In this document: one piece after another, positions 9,299 through 19,190 of the stretch | Layout: each line of letters begins with the position of its first letter | Numbering within the stretch: position 1 is the stretch's first letter | Assembly (NCBI RefSeq): GCF_001902295.1 | Contig: NZ_CP018335.1 | Coordinates: 4,030,001 to 4,094,000 of the forward strand | From: Clostridium kluyveri | GTDB taxonomy: Bacteria > Bacillota > Clostridia > Clostridiales > Clostridiaceae | Direction: 5' to 3' | DNA length: 64,000 nt | Translations under genes and position numbers: made by a program | The notes under the pieces: model-generated | Seen by the model: the letters and a program-made list of their open reading frames with translations, nothing else | Database searches by the model: none | Told to the model about the DNA's origin: nothing

Positions 9299-11737
9299 TT
9301 ACTCTAAATTCTTATATAGGCATTTAGAACCCCATATACCTGTAGCATATTCTTTTATAGTTCTGTCACTGGAAAATATTCCAGAATGGGCCATATTTAT
9401 GGCACACATTTTTTGCCACTTTGACTTATCCTTATACAATTCATCTACTTTTTTCTGGGCTTCCAAATAAGAATAAAAATCTTTTATTACAAAAAATTCG
9501 TCATTATAAGTAACTAAATTATCGTATATACTCTTAAATCTATTTTTGTCTTTAGAATATGTGCCGTCTATTAAAGAATCAATAACTCTCTTTAATCTTA
9601 TATCACCAGATATAATCTGCTGCGAGTTATATCCACCATTTTTATAATAATTCAATACTTCATTTTCTGTAATCCCAAATATCACTATATTATCATTTCC
9701 AACCTCATCTCTTATTTCCACATTGGCGCCATCTAAAGTAGCTATTGTAACTGCTCCATTCATCATAAACTTCATATTGCTGGTACCTGATGCCTCCTTG
9801 GTTGTGGTGGAAATTTGTTCACTTAAATCCGCTGCCGGTATTATAGCTTCTGCAAGAGACACCCTGTAATTTTCCATAAATACAACTTTAATTTTTTTAT
9901 TTACTCTATCATCTCTATTTATTTTATCAGCCAATACATTTATTAATGTAATTATATCTTTTGCCATATAATATCCAGGTGCTGACTTACCTGCAAATAT
10001 AAATGTCCTTGGTATTATATCTAAACTTGGATTTTCCACAAGTTCATCATATAAATCCATTATTCTAAGACAATTCAAGGTCTGTCTTTTATAGGCGTGA
10101 ATTCTTTTTATTTGGACATCAAACATAGAGTTTATATCTACTTCTATTCCATTAGTTCTATATATAAGATCTGCTAATTTCCTTTTATTTTCAAACTTTA
10201 TTTTTTCAAGCTGAGCTTGTACATTTTTATCTTCTGCAAACTTTTCAAAATTTATCATGTCTGTGGGGTGAACTATAAAACTGTCTCCTATTGTGCTTTT
10301 TAAAAGAAGTGCTAATTTAGGATTTGAACTTATAAGCCACCTTCTATGACTTATACCATTGGTTTTATTGTTGAATCTATTTGGATAATAATAATAAAAA
10401 TCTGCCATATTCTGTTTCTTGAGTATTTCAGTATGGAGCTTTGCCACACCATTTACACTGTGACTTCCAACTACAGCAAGATGGGCCATATTTATATAGC
10501 CATCATTTATTATGGACATTCTTTTTATTTTATCCCACTGATTGTAATATTTATTTTGTAGTTCTTTACAAAATCTCTTGTCTATTTCCTCTATTATCAT
10601 AAATATCCGGGGCAGTAAAGTTTTAAACATATCTACAGGCCACCTCTCAAGTGCCTCTGCCATTATAGTATGATTGGTATATGATATAATATTATTAGTC
10701 ATTCTCCATGCATTATCCCAGCCAATGTCTTCCTCATCTATAAATATTCTCATAAGTTCTGGTATAGCCAGAGTTGGGTGGGTATCATTTATGTGTATTG
10801 CTATTTTTTCATCTAATTCATTTATATTGACTTGTGAACTTTTAAAATGATATATAATACTTTGAATACCCGCAGATACAAAAAAGTACTGTTGTTTCAA
10901 TCTTAAAAGTTTGCCTTCATAAAAACTATCATCAGGATATAATATTTTGGATATAGCCTCCACAGAGTCCTTATATTCCATGGCTTTTCTGAAATCTCCC
11001 CTATTAAATAATGAAAAATCAAACTCATTGGACAGAGGCTCTGCGCTCCACAGTCTTAATGTATTTACTACATTGTTTTTATATCCTACTATTGGTATAT
11101 CGTAAGGTACTGCCAGGACCTCTTCATAGTTTATATGATTAAACCTTAAATATCCATCTATATAATCTACTTTTACTTCTCCTCCAAATTTGACTACTCT
11201 TGCCTTGTCGGATTTTTTTATCTCCCATACATTACCATTCTTAAGCCAATTATCCGGTACTTCCACCTGGGAATCATTTATAATCTTCTGGTTGAAAAAA
11301 CCATATTTATATCTTATTCCACACCCATGCCCTGGTATACTTAAGGATGCCATAGAATCCAAAAAACAAGCAGCCAGTCTTCCAAGTCCTCCATTTCCAA
11401 GTCCCTGATCCTCTTCAAGCTCTTCCAATTTATTTAAATTTATTCCCATTCCATCTAATGCCTCTTTACATATGTTCCTTATTCCTAAATTTAATAGAGT
11501 ATTTCCAAGGAGTCTTCCAAGTAAAAACTCCATAGAAAAATAATACACTTGCTTTTTGCCATTTTGGTTATATTTTTTATTGGTATCTATCCACATTTTA
11601 GCTACATAATCTCTTACAAGATTTCCTAGAGCCTCATACTTGTTATAATCAGTTCCCTCCTCAATATCCTTGCCATGGATAGCTATAAACTTTTCTCTAT
11701 AGTCCTTTTTAAAAGTTTCCTTATTTATATGCAGCAT
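9299..11737 (-). CDS. glgP: Glycogen/maltodextrin phosphorylase
   Basis: 812 residues, the normal length for this GT35 enzyme. It releases glucose-1-phosphate from the non-reducing ends of alpha-1,4 glucans using pyridoxal phosphate. Clear landmarks are YFSMEFLLGR, EDQGLGNGGLGRLAACFLDS, HINDTHPTLAIPELMR, and the cofactor signature KEASGTSNMKF with the Schiff-base lysine K656. AGGGGGAATTCT precedes the ATG. It follows glgA by 34 bases and precedes the GH13 gene by 57, so it is co-transcribed. Confidence 0.97.
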   Translation of the reverse strand: MLHINKETFKKDYREKFIAIHGKDIEEGTDYNKYEALGNLVRDYVAKMWIDTNKKYNQNGKKQVYYFSMEFLLGRLLGNTLLNLGIRNICKEALDGMGINLNKLEELEEDQGLGNGGLGRLAACFLDSMASLSIPGHGCGIRYKYGFFNQKIINDSQVEVPDNWLKNGNVWEIKKSDKARVVKFGGEVKVDYIDGYLRFNHINYEEVLAVPYDIPIVGYKNNVVNTLRLWSAEPLSNEFDFSLFNRGDFRKAMEYKDSVEAISKILYPDDSFYEGKLLRLKQQYFFVSAGIQSIIYHFKSSQVNINELDEKIAIHINDTHPTLAIPELMRIFIDEEDIGWDNAWRMTNNIISYTNHTIMAEALERWPVDMFKTLLPRIFMIIEEIDKRFCKELQNKYYNQWDKIKRMSIINDGYINMAHLAVVGSHSVNGVAKLHTEILKKQNMADFYYYYPNRFNNKTNGISHRRWLISSNPKLALLLKSTIGDSFIVHPTDMINFEKFAEDKNVQAQLEKIKFENKRKLADLIYRTNGIEVDINSMFDVQIKRIHAYKRQTLNCLRIMDLYDELVENPSLDIIPRTFIFAGKSAPGYYMAKDIITLINVLADKINRDDRVNKKIKVVFMENYRVSLAEAIIPAADLSEQISTTTKEASGTSNMKFMMNGAVTIATLDGANVEIRDEVGNDNIVIFGITENEVLNYYKNGGYNSQQIISGDIRLKRVIDSLIDGTYSKDKNRFKSIYDNLVTYNDEFFVIKDFYSYLEAQKKVDELYKDKSKWQKMCAINMAHSGIFSSDRTIKEYATGIWGSKCLYKNLE

Positions 11738-11771
11738 AGAATTCCCCCTAGCTAAACTAATTTAGAGATAT

Positions 11772-13199
11772 TTACAACAGACTTTCATACAATGATTTAT
11801 AAAGCTTTGCAGAATTATCCCAACTATTATTACTCTCCATAGCATGAGTTACTATATTATTCCATATATCCTTTTCCTCGAAATAATCCACTGCATCATT
11901 TATAATACGTAAAAGATCATCCCCATCAAAATTTGCAAAACTAAATCCATTGCCTTCCCCTGTATATTTGTTATAAGGAATGATTGTATCTTTAAGACCT
12001 CCTGTTTCTCTAACTATAGGAATAGTCCCATATCTAAGGGCTATTAATTGGCCTAACCCACAAGGTTCAAATAGAGAGGGCATTAAAAACATATCTGATG
12101 CAGCATAAATTTTATGTGCCAATACATCATCAAAATATATATTTGTGGATACATTTTTTGGATACTTTGAACTAAGATACCTGAAATATTCCTCATATTC
12201 ATTATATCCTGTTCCAAGCACTATAAGCTGAACATGTTTTGACACAAGCCTTTCTCCTATAGTTTTTATAATGTCCATTCCTTTTTGAGGTGTAAATCTT
12301 GATATTATAGCCAAGACAGGTACATTTTCATTTATGTCCAGATTAAGATCATTTTGAATTTTTAATTTATTTATCATTTTATTTCTTAAATTATTTTTAT
12401 TATAGTTTCTAAATATCATATTATCTTTTTCAGGGTTATAAATATCATAATCTATTCCATTTACTATCCCCCAAAGATCACTGCTTCTGCTTCTCAGAAG
12501 ACCATCAAGATTTTCTCCATATTCTGGACTCTGTATTTCAAAAGCGTAGGAACGGCTTACTGTAGATATCTTATCACTATAATTTATACCGCTCTTCATA
12601 AAACTTACAGCTCCGTTTAATTCTACACTTCCATTTTTATACAGACTCCCGTCAAGGTTAAATAATTCTCCTAAAATATTTCTATCAAAGTTTCCTTGAA
12701 AGAGAAGATTATGTATACTGAATACAAATTTAACTCCTCTATAGAAACTACTCTGTTTATATTGAATTTTATATAATACAGGAATCATTCCCGTATGCCA
12801 ATCATTACAATGTATTATGTCTGGTTTATAGTTAATTTGCCATAACATGTCAAGCACAGCTCTATTGAAAAAGGCAAATCTTTCACCATCGTCATAATAA
12901 CCATATAATTCATCCCTGAAAAAATAATATTCATTGTCTATCAGGTAATAAATCACCCCCATATATTCACATTGAAATATTCCACAGTATTTATTCCTCC
13001 AGCCTACGGGTACATAAAAATACTTAATAAAATTGAATTTACTTGCTAAATGGGATTTTATTGCACTGTATCTTGGTATAACTACTCTTACATCAACCCC
13101 TATTTTTTTTAAATATCGGGGGAGTGTGCCTATTACATCTGCAAGTCCTCCTGTTTTAACAAAGGGATGCGATTCAGAAGCAGCAAATAGCACTTTCAT
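11772..13199 (-). CDS. glgA: Glycogen synthase (ADP-glucose type)
   Basis: 475 residues, GT5 family. The ADP-glucose-binding KTGGLADV motif lies at residues 15-22, [11 protein letters not shown] near 130, SRFTPQKG in the C-terminal domain, and [18 protein letters not shown] carries the E-x7-E type catalytic motif. It extends alpha-1,4 chains from ADP-glucose made by GlgC/GlgD. A good AGGAGG precedes the ATG. The spacing of 54 bases from glgB and 34 to glgP indicates one operon. Confidence 0.97.
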   Translation of the reverse strand: MKVLFAASESHPFVKTGGLADVIGTLPRYLKKIGVDVRVVIPRYSAIKSHLASKFNFIKYFYVPVGWRNKYCGIFQCEYMGVIYYLIDNEYYFFRDELYGYYDDGERFAFFNRAVLDMLWQINYKPDIIHCNDWHTGMIPVLYKIQYKQSSFYRGVKFVFSIHNLLFQGNFDRNILGELFNLDGSLYKNGSVELNGAVSFMKSGINYSDKISTVSRSYAFEIQSPEYGENLDGLLRSRSSDLWGIVNGIDYDIYNPEKDNMIFRNYNKNNLRNKMINKLKIQNDLNLDINENVPVLAIISRFTPQKGMDIIKTIGERLVSKHVQLIVLGTGYNEYEEYFRYLSSKYPKNVSTNIYFDDVLAHKIYAASDMFLMPSLFEPCGLGQLIALRYGTIPIVRETGGLKDTIIPYNKYTGEGNGFSFANFDGDDLLRIINDAVDYFEEKDIWNNIVTHAMESNNSWDNSAKLYKSLYESLL

Positions 13200-13253
13200 A
13201 TAAATTCCTCCTTAATTTAATTTTTATCAAGTTTTTATTTTTTTCAATGGTTA

Positions 13254-15221
13254 TTATTTTTGTTCTTTTAATGACATTTTATTTTTACTTTCATCTTTGG
13301 AACTTATAATCAACTTTTGTTCTGCAATATCAGGATATATTTTTTTGGGTTTTAATATAATAGCGGCCATAGGAGGTATTTTAACAGTTAGACAAAATTT
13401 TTGATTATGGTATTCTCCATTTTTAGAATACACTATGTCATTAACTACTCCTCCAGACCCTCCAAATTCTTTTTCATCTGTATTAAATACCTCCTGGTAT
13501 TCTCCAAAATATGGGACTCCTATATTGTAATTAGAATAAACTTCTGATTTAAAATTACAGATTATTATTAAAATATTATTCTCCTGGCTGGACTTTCTCA
13601 TAAACACTAATATACTTTGATTTGAATTGTCTGCATCTATCCATTCAAATCCCTTTTCAATATGGTCAAGTTCCCATAATGGCTTTTCACTTATATAAAA
13701 TTTATTTATTTTTTCAAAGAAATCTAGAGTTTTCTTATGCATAGGAAACTTGTCTATAAGCTCCCAATCCAATTGACCTGAACTCCTCCATTCTGAAAAC
13801 TGTGCAAACTCCGTTCCCATAAATATATGTTTTTTACCAGGATGAGTATACATGTAGGTAATAAACACTCTAAGCCCTGCAAATTTATCAAAATAATCTC
13901 CCCACATTTTATCTACAAGAGAGCATTTACCATGGACCACTTCGTCATGAGATATAGGAAGAATAAAATTTTCAGAATAATTATACATAATGGAAAAAGT
14001 AAGTAATCTATGATTGTATGTTCTCTCTTCAGGACTCATTTTAATATATTTTAATACATCATTCATCCAACCCATGTTCCATTTAAAATTAAATCCTAAT
14101 CCTCCACAATATGAAGGTGCTGTGACCATTGGCCATGCAGTAGATTCTTCTGCAATCATAATTAAATTTGGAAACTCCTTAAAAAGTGCAGTATTTAATT
14201 CCCTATAAAATTTAACGGCACTTAAATTTTCATTTCCGCCATATTCATTAGCTGTCCATTGGCCCGGGCCTCTATCATAATCTAGATAAAGTGTATTTGC
14301 AACGGCATCCACCCTAAGTCCATCTATGTGAAATTCTCTTAACCAAAACAAGGCATTTGATATTAAAAAACTTTTAATTTCCGGTTTCCCCAAATCAAAA
14401 TTTCCCGCTCCCCAAGATTTATTTTCAGATTGCTTTTCATCTTCATATTCATAAGTTGGTGTGCCATCAAACTTATATAATCCATGTTCATCTTTACAAA
14501 AGTGGCCTGGCACCCAATCCAATATCACCCCAATATCTTCTATATGGCACATATTTATAAAGTATTTAAAGTCCTCGATGCTGCCATACCTGCTGGTTAC
14601 AGAATAATATCCCGTAATTTGATATCCCCAGGAGTCATCTAATGGATGTTCCATTAGAGGAAGTATTTCCACATAATTGTAATTCATAGTCTTTAAATAT
14701 TTTACAAGTTGTTTTGCTATATCTCTATAATTTAAAAAGTTGCCGTTTTCATCCTTTTTCCACGAACCAAGATGTACTTCATATATATTTATAGGACTTT
14801 TATATACATTTTGTGTTTTCCTTTTCGATATCCATTTACTATCTTCCCACTTGAAAGTTTTCTTTCCAATTATTTTAGATGCATTCTTCGGTCGTTTTTC
14901 AGAATATCTAGCATAAGGATCTGATTTCAGAACAGATTTGCCACTTTTATCTATAATTTCATATTTGTATATAGATTCCTTTTTTACCCCTATAATGAAG
15001 CCGCTCCACAAATCTTTTCCCCATATTCTTTCCAAGTTATCCCCATCTCTAGGATTCCAATTATTAAAATCTCCTAGTACTCTTACCGCAGCAGCCTTAG
15101 GTGCCCATACAGTGAACCTAGTTCCAAATTTACCTCTTTCTTTGGTAAAATGTGATCCCATAAATTTATAACTATTATAACTTTCTCCTTTGTAGAAAAG
15201 ATTTATATCCTTATTAGGCAC
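13254..15221 (-). CDS. glgB: 1,4-alpha-glucan branching enzyme
   Basis: About 655 residues. I place the start at GTG 15221 because GGGAGGTG (15231-15238) lies 9 bases upstream; the longer in-frame ATG at 15242 would put that binding site inside the coding sequence. Order: an N-terminal CBM48 domain (TRFTVWAPKAAAVRVLGDFNNW), the GH13 barrel with ILDWVPGHF, GLRVDAVANTLYLDY (nucleophile D305), IAEESTAWP (acid/base E358) and SHDEVVHGK, then an all-beta C domain. It forms alpha-1,6 branches. It is the first gene of the glycogen operon. About 30 residues past the C-terminal domain form a charged, lysine-rich tail. Confidence 0.96.
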   Translation of the reverse strand: MPNKDINLFYKGESYNSYKFMGSHFTKERGKFGTRFTVWAPKAAAVRVLGDFNNWNPRDGDNLERIWGKDLWSGFIIGVKKESIYKYEIIDKSGKSVLKSDPYARYSEKRPKNASKIIGKKTFKWEDSKWISKRKTQNVYKSPINIYEVHLGSWKKDENGNFLNYRDIAKQLVKYLKTMNYNYVEILPLMEHPLDDSWGYQITGYYSVTSRYGSIEDFKYFINMCHIEDIGVILDWVPGHFCKDEHGLYKFDGTPTYEYEDEKQSENKSWGAGNFDLGKPEIKSFLISNALFWLREFHIDGLRVDAVANTLYLDYDRGPGQWTANEYGGNENLSAVKFYRELNTALFKEFPNLIMIAEESTAWPMVTAPSYCGGLGFNFKWNMGWMNDVLKYIKMSPEERTYNHRLLTFSIMYNYSENFILPISHDEVVHGKCSLVDKMWGDYFDKFAGLRVFITYMYTHPGKKHIFMGTEFAQFSEWRSSGQLDWELIDKFPMHKKTLDFFEKINKFYISEKPLWELDHIEKGFEWIDADNSNQSILVFMRKSSQENNILIIICNFKSEVYSNYNIGVPYFGEYQEVFNTDEKEFGGSGGVVNDIVYSKNGEYHNQKFCLTVKIPPMAAIILKPKKIYPDIAEQKLIISSKDESKNKMSLKEQK

Positions 15222-15462
15222 TCTTAATATCACCTCCCACATATAATCAGTATTTGTACAAAAGTAAAATTTATGTTCTTAATCTCATAACAATATATGA
15301 TTTTCAAGGTTCGCTTAACAACCTTCCATTTAATTGCAAATAGCTGGCTAATTATGTTCTTTTTCAAAATTTTCAACTTTCTAATATATTATAATTATTT
15401 CTACACTCCTCCTATATTTACCTTCTAAATAAATAATTATCTAAAATTTATTCACTCCATAT
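15222..15462 (-). promoter_or_regulatory. Upstream region of the glycogen operon
   Basis: This gap must contain the operon promoter. A 6-bp inverted repeat AAGGTT/AACCTT (15306-15325, 8-base spacer) is a possible operator. No convincing -35/-10 pair stands out and no known riboswitch was recognised. Confidence 0.35.
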
Positions 15463-15524
15463 AAAAAATGCTCCCTTTAGATAAACAGTTCTGTTATTTT
15501 AACTGTCTGCTCCAAAGAAAGCAT
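15463..15524 (-). terminator. Rho-independent terminator of the yidC operon
   Basis: On the minus strand an 11-bp outer stem (ATGCTTTCTTT pairing with AAAGGGAGCAT, two G-U pairs) encloses an inner CAGTT/AACTG hairpin and is followed by six T. It lies 47 bases after the insertase stop and separates it from glgB. Confidence 0.75.
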
Positions 15525-15570
15525 AGATAATAGTAGAGGTTAACTCTTCCTCAATATTATAAAGAACTTT

Positions 15571-16212
15571 TTAATTCAAACATCTATTTTTCATATATAA
15601 TCTATATATTACTTCTTCAAATAATGAAAATACTCCTGTAGTAATCAAGTAAATTCCTATAGTTATTGGTGCCTTAAATGTTATTAACATGCTTATAATA
15701 CTTGTAACAACAATATTTATCTTCTGTACCTGTACTTCTTTAACTATTTTTAAAAATGGTATATATGATATAAAATTTGGACTTAAAGAAACTAAAGTAT
15801 AAATAATTGGAATAACAAAATAATTATCTGGCATCTTCATATTTACTATCCAAGGAACAATAACGGTTCCAAGCTGTGCCGGCATTTTATTGAAAACAAT
15901 AAACAATGAAGATATTACAGGTAACTGCAGTAAAGTAACAAGACATCCAAACATGTTTTTAGTATTTTGCTTATAATATTTTTCCATTTCCCTTTGAAGC
16001 TCATCTTTATTATGTTTATATTTTATTCTAAGCTCTTCCATCTTTTTAGATAAAACCTGCTGTTGATGAATGCTTTTCCTCTGTTTCAGGGACATTGGCA
16101 GCAAAATAGTCCTCACTAGCATAGTAAGTAAAATTATACTTATACCATAATCTCCTGTTATACTAAATAAATAACCTAATACAGTATTTAGTACATTTAA
16201 AATAATGTTCAT
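15571..16212 (-). CDS. yidC: YidC/Oxa1-family membrane protein insertase
   Basis: About 213 residues. ATG 16212 is chosen because AAGGAGAGG (16219-16227) precedes it by 6 bases; an in-frame ATG at 16233 has no site. The protein starts with a hydrophobic segment, then GDYGISIILLTMLVRTILLPMSLKQRKS (TM2 of the insertase with the conserved groove arginine), a charged helical hairpin (residues about 50-85) and three more TM segments including LQLPVISSLFIVF. Family knowledge: it inserts and folds membrane proteins, alone or with SecYEG. It is a short, lipobox-free form, unlike the housekeeping copy usually found near rnpA, so it may be an accessory insertase. It is probably co-transcribed with the small membrane protein upstream. 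Confidence 0.88.
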   Translation of the reverse strand: MNIILNVLNTVLGYLFSITGDYGISIILLTMLVRTILLPMSLKQRKSIHQQQVLSKKMEELRIKYKHNKDELQREMEKYYKQNTKNMFGCLVTLLQLPVISSLFIVFNKMPAQLGTVIVPWIVNMKMPDNYFVIPIIYTLVSLSPNFISYIPFLKIVKEVQVQKINIVVTSIISMLITFKAPITIGIYLITTGVFSLFEEVIYRLYMKNRCLN

Positions 16213-16259
16213 ATAAATCCTCTCCTTATTCAATATTTAGATTTACTTTAAACATCATT

Positions 16260-16490
16260 TTATTTAAAATATACACAATACCACCATATTCTATATTTTT
16301 CATAGACCAAATAGTCTTTGGGATACAATTTTTTCATATACTGCAGTATTTGTATCAAAATACATTTTCCATATTCATCATAAAAATAACTTACAGTTTT
16401 TCTATAGATGGTGCTAACATAGAGCAGTATACTTAAAGCACACAAAAAAATTATGATAATTTGCATTATTAATAGAGTATCTATTTTCAT
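16260..16490 (-). CDS. Small membrane protein of unknown function upstream of yidC
   Basis: 76 residues with one N-terminal TM segment (residues about 6-26, LLIMQIIIIFLCALSILLYV) and a tyrosine- and lysine-rich cytoplasmic-looking tail. AAGAGGTAG precedes the ATG by a few bases, supporting translation. It ends 47 bases before the insertase start on the same strand, so it probably forms a two-gene operon and may be a client or partner of the insertase. No family was recognised. Confidence 0.6.
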   Translation of the reverse strand: MKIDTLLIMQIIIIFLCALSILLYVSTIYRKTVSYFYDEYGKCILIQILQYMKKLYPKDYLVYEKYRIWWYCVYFK

Positions 16491-16601
16491 TTAACTACCT
16501 CTTAACACAGATCCCTTCATTATTTGCATATCGTATGGAATACCATCATTTTAACACAAGTACATTTTCATTTACAGATTATTTTATCAAAATTTTTCAA
16601 C

Positions 16602-16660
16602 TTGACATGTATAGTCTATAATGATAGACTAAAAATACAATCAGTCTATTATTATAGACC
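16602..16660 (+). promoter_or_regulatory. blaI promoter with two dyad operators 30 bp apart
   Basis: -35 TTGACA (16602-16607), 17-base spacer and -10 TAGACT (16625-16630). A perfect 7-bp dyad TAGTCTA/TAGACTA (16612-16631) covers the spacer and -10. A second dyad GTCTAT/ATAGAC (16644-16659) lies downstream. The dyad centres are exactly 30 bp apart, about three helical turns, as expected for two dimers on one face of the DNA. Confidence 0.8.
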
Positions 16661-16676
16661 CACAAGGAGAGATAAT

Positions 16677-17039
16677 ATGAAACAACTAAAACTCTGTGAA
16701 AGTGAATATCATCTTGCAAGTATTGTCTGGGAAAATGAACCTCTTGGCTCTGGAGAACTTGTAAAGCTTTGTCAAAAAGTTCTAGGATGGAAAAAATCCA
16801 CCACATATACCGTTTTAAAAAAATTATGCCAGAGGGAAATATTAAAAAATGAGAATACAACAGTAACTTCCCTCATAAAACGAGAACAAGTGCAGAAATT
16901 TAAAAGTGAGGAATTTATAAACAGCACCTTCAATGGCTCCCTACCTAAATTTATAACAGCATTTATGAATAATAAAAAATTAAGCACAAAAGAAGCGGAA
17001 GAACTTAAAAATCTTATTGATAGCTATAAGGAGAAATAA
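16677..17039 (+). CDS. BlaI/MecI-family transcriptional repressor
   Basis: 120 residues from ATG 16677, with AAGGAGAGA upstream; longer in-frame extensions have no binding site. The N-terminal winged helix (LCESEYHLASIVWENEPLGSGELV...KKSTTYTVLKKLCQREIL) is typical of BlaI/MecI repressors, and the C-terminal half (INSTFNGSLPKFITAFMNNKKLSTKEAEELKNLID) is the dimerisation helix bundle. Family knowledge: it represses its own operon until cleaved by a partner membrane protease. The dyads just upstream are its likely operators, and the partner follows after 2 bases. Confidence 0.92.
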   Translation: MKQLKLCESEYHLASIVWENEPLGSGELVKLCQKVLGWKKSTTYTVLKKLCQREILKNENTTVTSLIKREQVQKFKSEEFINSTFNGSLPKFITAFMNNKKLSTKEAEELKNLIDSYKEK

Positions 17040-17041
17040 AA

Positions 17042-19132
17042 ATGAACCTTTTCTTACAAAATTTATTTATTGATATATTAAATATGAGCCTTACGGCAAG
17101 CTATGTGATTTTATTTGTTTTAGCTTGCAGACTGCTTTTAAAAAAAGCTCCTAAAATTTTTTCCTATAGCTTATGGGCCGTTGTATTATTTAGACTTATA
17201 TGTCCTTTTTCTTTCTCCTCTGCCTTCAGCTTTTTAAAAATACCTAGCTCATACTCAAACAAAATTGAATACATACCCTCCAGTGTAAAACTAATATCAC
17301 AACCTGAAGTCAACACTGGAATAAATGATGCTAACTCATCTATAAATACTTCACTGCTAAGTTTAACAACTCACGCTGGTAATAACTCCATATATGGTAT
17401 TTTATCTACAATTTGGGTCTTAGGATTCATTTCACTGATAGTTTACAGCATCCTATCCTATTTAATCTTAAAACATAAAGTTTGTACTTCTATAATTGTA
17501 AAAGATAATATTTTTCAGTGTGAAAATATCTCTTCTCCCTTTGTACTAGGATTTACAAGGCCTAAAATTTATCTTCCCATAGGACTTAAAAAAACAGAAC
17601 AGAATTACATTTTAAAGCATGAGCAAATCCATATAAAACGATTTGATTACCTCATAAAACCCACTGCATTTTTGGCTTTATGCCTTCACTGGTTCAATCC
17701 TCTTGTATGGATTAGTTTTATGCTTATGAGCAAGGATATGGAAATGTCCTGTGATGAAAGAGTATTAAAAGAATTTGGAACACAAATAAAAAAGGACTAC
17801 AGTACCTCTTTATTATCTCTTTCAGTAAACAAAAATACCATAAGAGGAAACCCTCTAGCCTTTGGGGAAAACAATACAAAGACAAGAATTAAAAACATAC
17901 TTAATTATAAAAGACCCGTTTTTTTGGTAATAGCAGCCTCTATAATAGCTGTTATATTTATTGCCATTGGACTTATTACTAACCCTTCAGGCTCCTTAAA
18001 ATCAGAGAAAAATAACCTTACAGAAAAAATATACAAATATAGAACTCCCTATGTAGGGGATAACAGCAAGGTACTTAATACAATAAATTCTCTTCCTGTA
18101 CCAGAAACCCTACACCATGCAAAGATACAGCTTTTTACGGATAAAGAACCCTATGGAATTCAAATAACTTATGAAACCACCAATGATGTTAAAGAATCCT
18201 TCCTAAGAAAAGAAAATCAACTGATTTTTGATGAAAATGCCGCCATAATATTTTCTCTGGTAGGTAATACCGACTACATTGATTTTGTGCTAAAAACAGA
18301 AGGTCAATTTGATAGAACAATTAAAATAACCAGATCCTGGTTAAACAATACTCTGGGCAAAGATTTATGGCAAAGTTCCATTAGCTTTCAAGGGTTTAAT
18401 ACACTCTATAAAGAAATTATGACTAAATTTATAACTACTTATTCCCTTCCCATATTACTTGAAGAGGGTAAAAAAACTAATACTGAAAGCGTAAATGATG
18501 TACCTTTAGCAGCTGATTACGATAAGATAAAAAATAATAATGAAACCTATTATATCTACGAAAAGAATGGAAAATATTATGTAGAGAAACCCTATGAGTT
18601 TATCCATGAAATCACAAAAGAAACCTACGAAAAGCTTCACACACTGATTGTATCTGAAAATTACTATGAAAATATAAAAAATCAACTATCATTGGATTCA
18701 AAAAAATATTTTTTGCAAAATACCATTGACAACTCCTGTATTCTAGACGGGGAAGGCTTAATAAACAAAGGTAGTGAATTGGCAAACAAATTTATATCTG
18801 ACACTGAGAAAGGGAAAAAATCCTCCATCAAGATTATTCACCAAATGCCAGATAGTTATTCGAAAGAGATTCTCGATATAACGGAGGTAATCTATGACGG
18901 AGAAAACTATTATGGGGTTAAATATATTCCAGCAGCTTATTATTCAGGAACTCCTGGTTTTTATTATAAATTCAGATTTAAATATATTAAAACCTTTGAT
19001 ATATCAACATATAAATTTGTGTTTTTGTTAGAAGATAACAAAGTAACCTATGATGATATATATAAAACAGGACTATCTAGAGACCCTAAAGACTGGGTAG
19101 ACTATCATCGTCTCTATGCTGTTGAAAAATAA
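17042..19132 (+). CDS. BlaR1/M56-family membrane metalloprotease (antirepressor) with DUF4825-like sensor part
   Basis: 696 residues. Four TM segments lie in the first 320 residues (about 12-35, 42-62, 120-142, 293-313). The cytoplasmic zinc protease has HEQIH at 193-197 and EMSCDE at 234-239, the M56 signature. The extracellular part is not the penicillin-binding sensor of BlaR1: residues about 335-450 (YRTPYVGDNSKVLNTINSLP) resemble DUF4825, followed by a region of unknown fold. Family knowledge: BlaR-like proteins cleave their BlaI partner on a signal. Here the signal is unknown and no beta-lactamase gene is nearby, so the pair may regulate genes elsewhere. It follows blaI by 2 bases. Confidence 0.88.
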   Translation: MNLFLQNLFIDILNMSLTASYVILFVLACRLLLKKAPKIFSYSLWAVVLFRLICPFSFSSAFSFLKIPSSYSNKIEYIPSSVKLISQPEVNTGINDANSSINTSLLSLTTHAGNNSIYGILSTIWVLGFISLIVYSILSYLILKHKVCTSIIVKDNIFQCENISSPFVLGFTRPKIYLPIGLKKTEQNYILKHEQIHIKRFDYLIKPTAFLALCLHWFNPLVWISFMLMSKDMEMSCDERVLKEFGTQIKKDYSTSLLSLSVNKNTIRGNPLAFGENNTKTRIKNILNYKRPVFLVIAASIIAVIFIAIGLITNPSGSLKSEKNNLTEKIYKYRTPYVGDNSKVLNTINSLPVPETLHHAKIQLFTDKEPYGIQITYETTNDVKESFLRKENQLIFDENAAIIFSLVGNTDYIDFVLKTEGQFDRTIKITRSWLNNTLGKDLWQSSISFQGFNTLYKEIMTKFITTYSLPILLEEGKKTNTESVNDVPLAADYDKIKNNNETYYIYEKNGKYYVEKPYEFIHEITKETYEKLHTLIVSENYYENIKNQLSLDSKKYFLQNTIDNSCILDGEGLINKGSELANKFISDTEKGKKSSIKIIHQMPDSYSKEILDITEVIYDGENYYGVKYIPAAYYSGTPGFYYKFRFKYIKTFDISTYKFVFLLEDNKVTYDDIYKTGLSRDPKDWVDYHRLYAVEK

Positions 19133-19190
19133 ACCTGAATTATTTCTCCCCATATTTTACATTTTATAAATATCAATTTCAATTAAGATC

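Noticed and set aside
11190..11408. Plus-strand open frame inside glgP
   Set aside because: Antisense shadow of the phosphorylase coding sequence.
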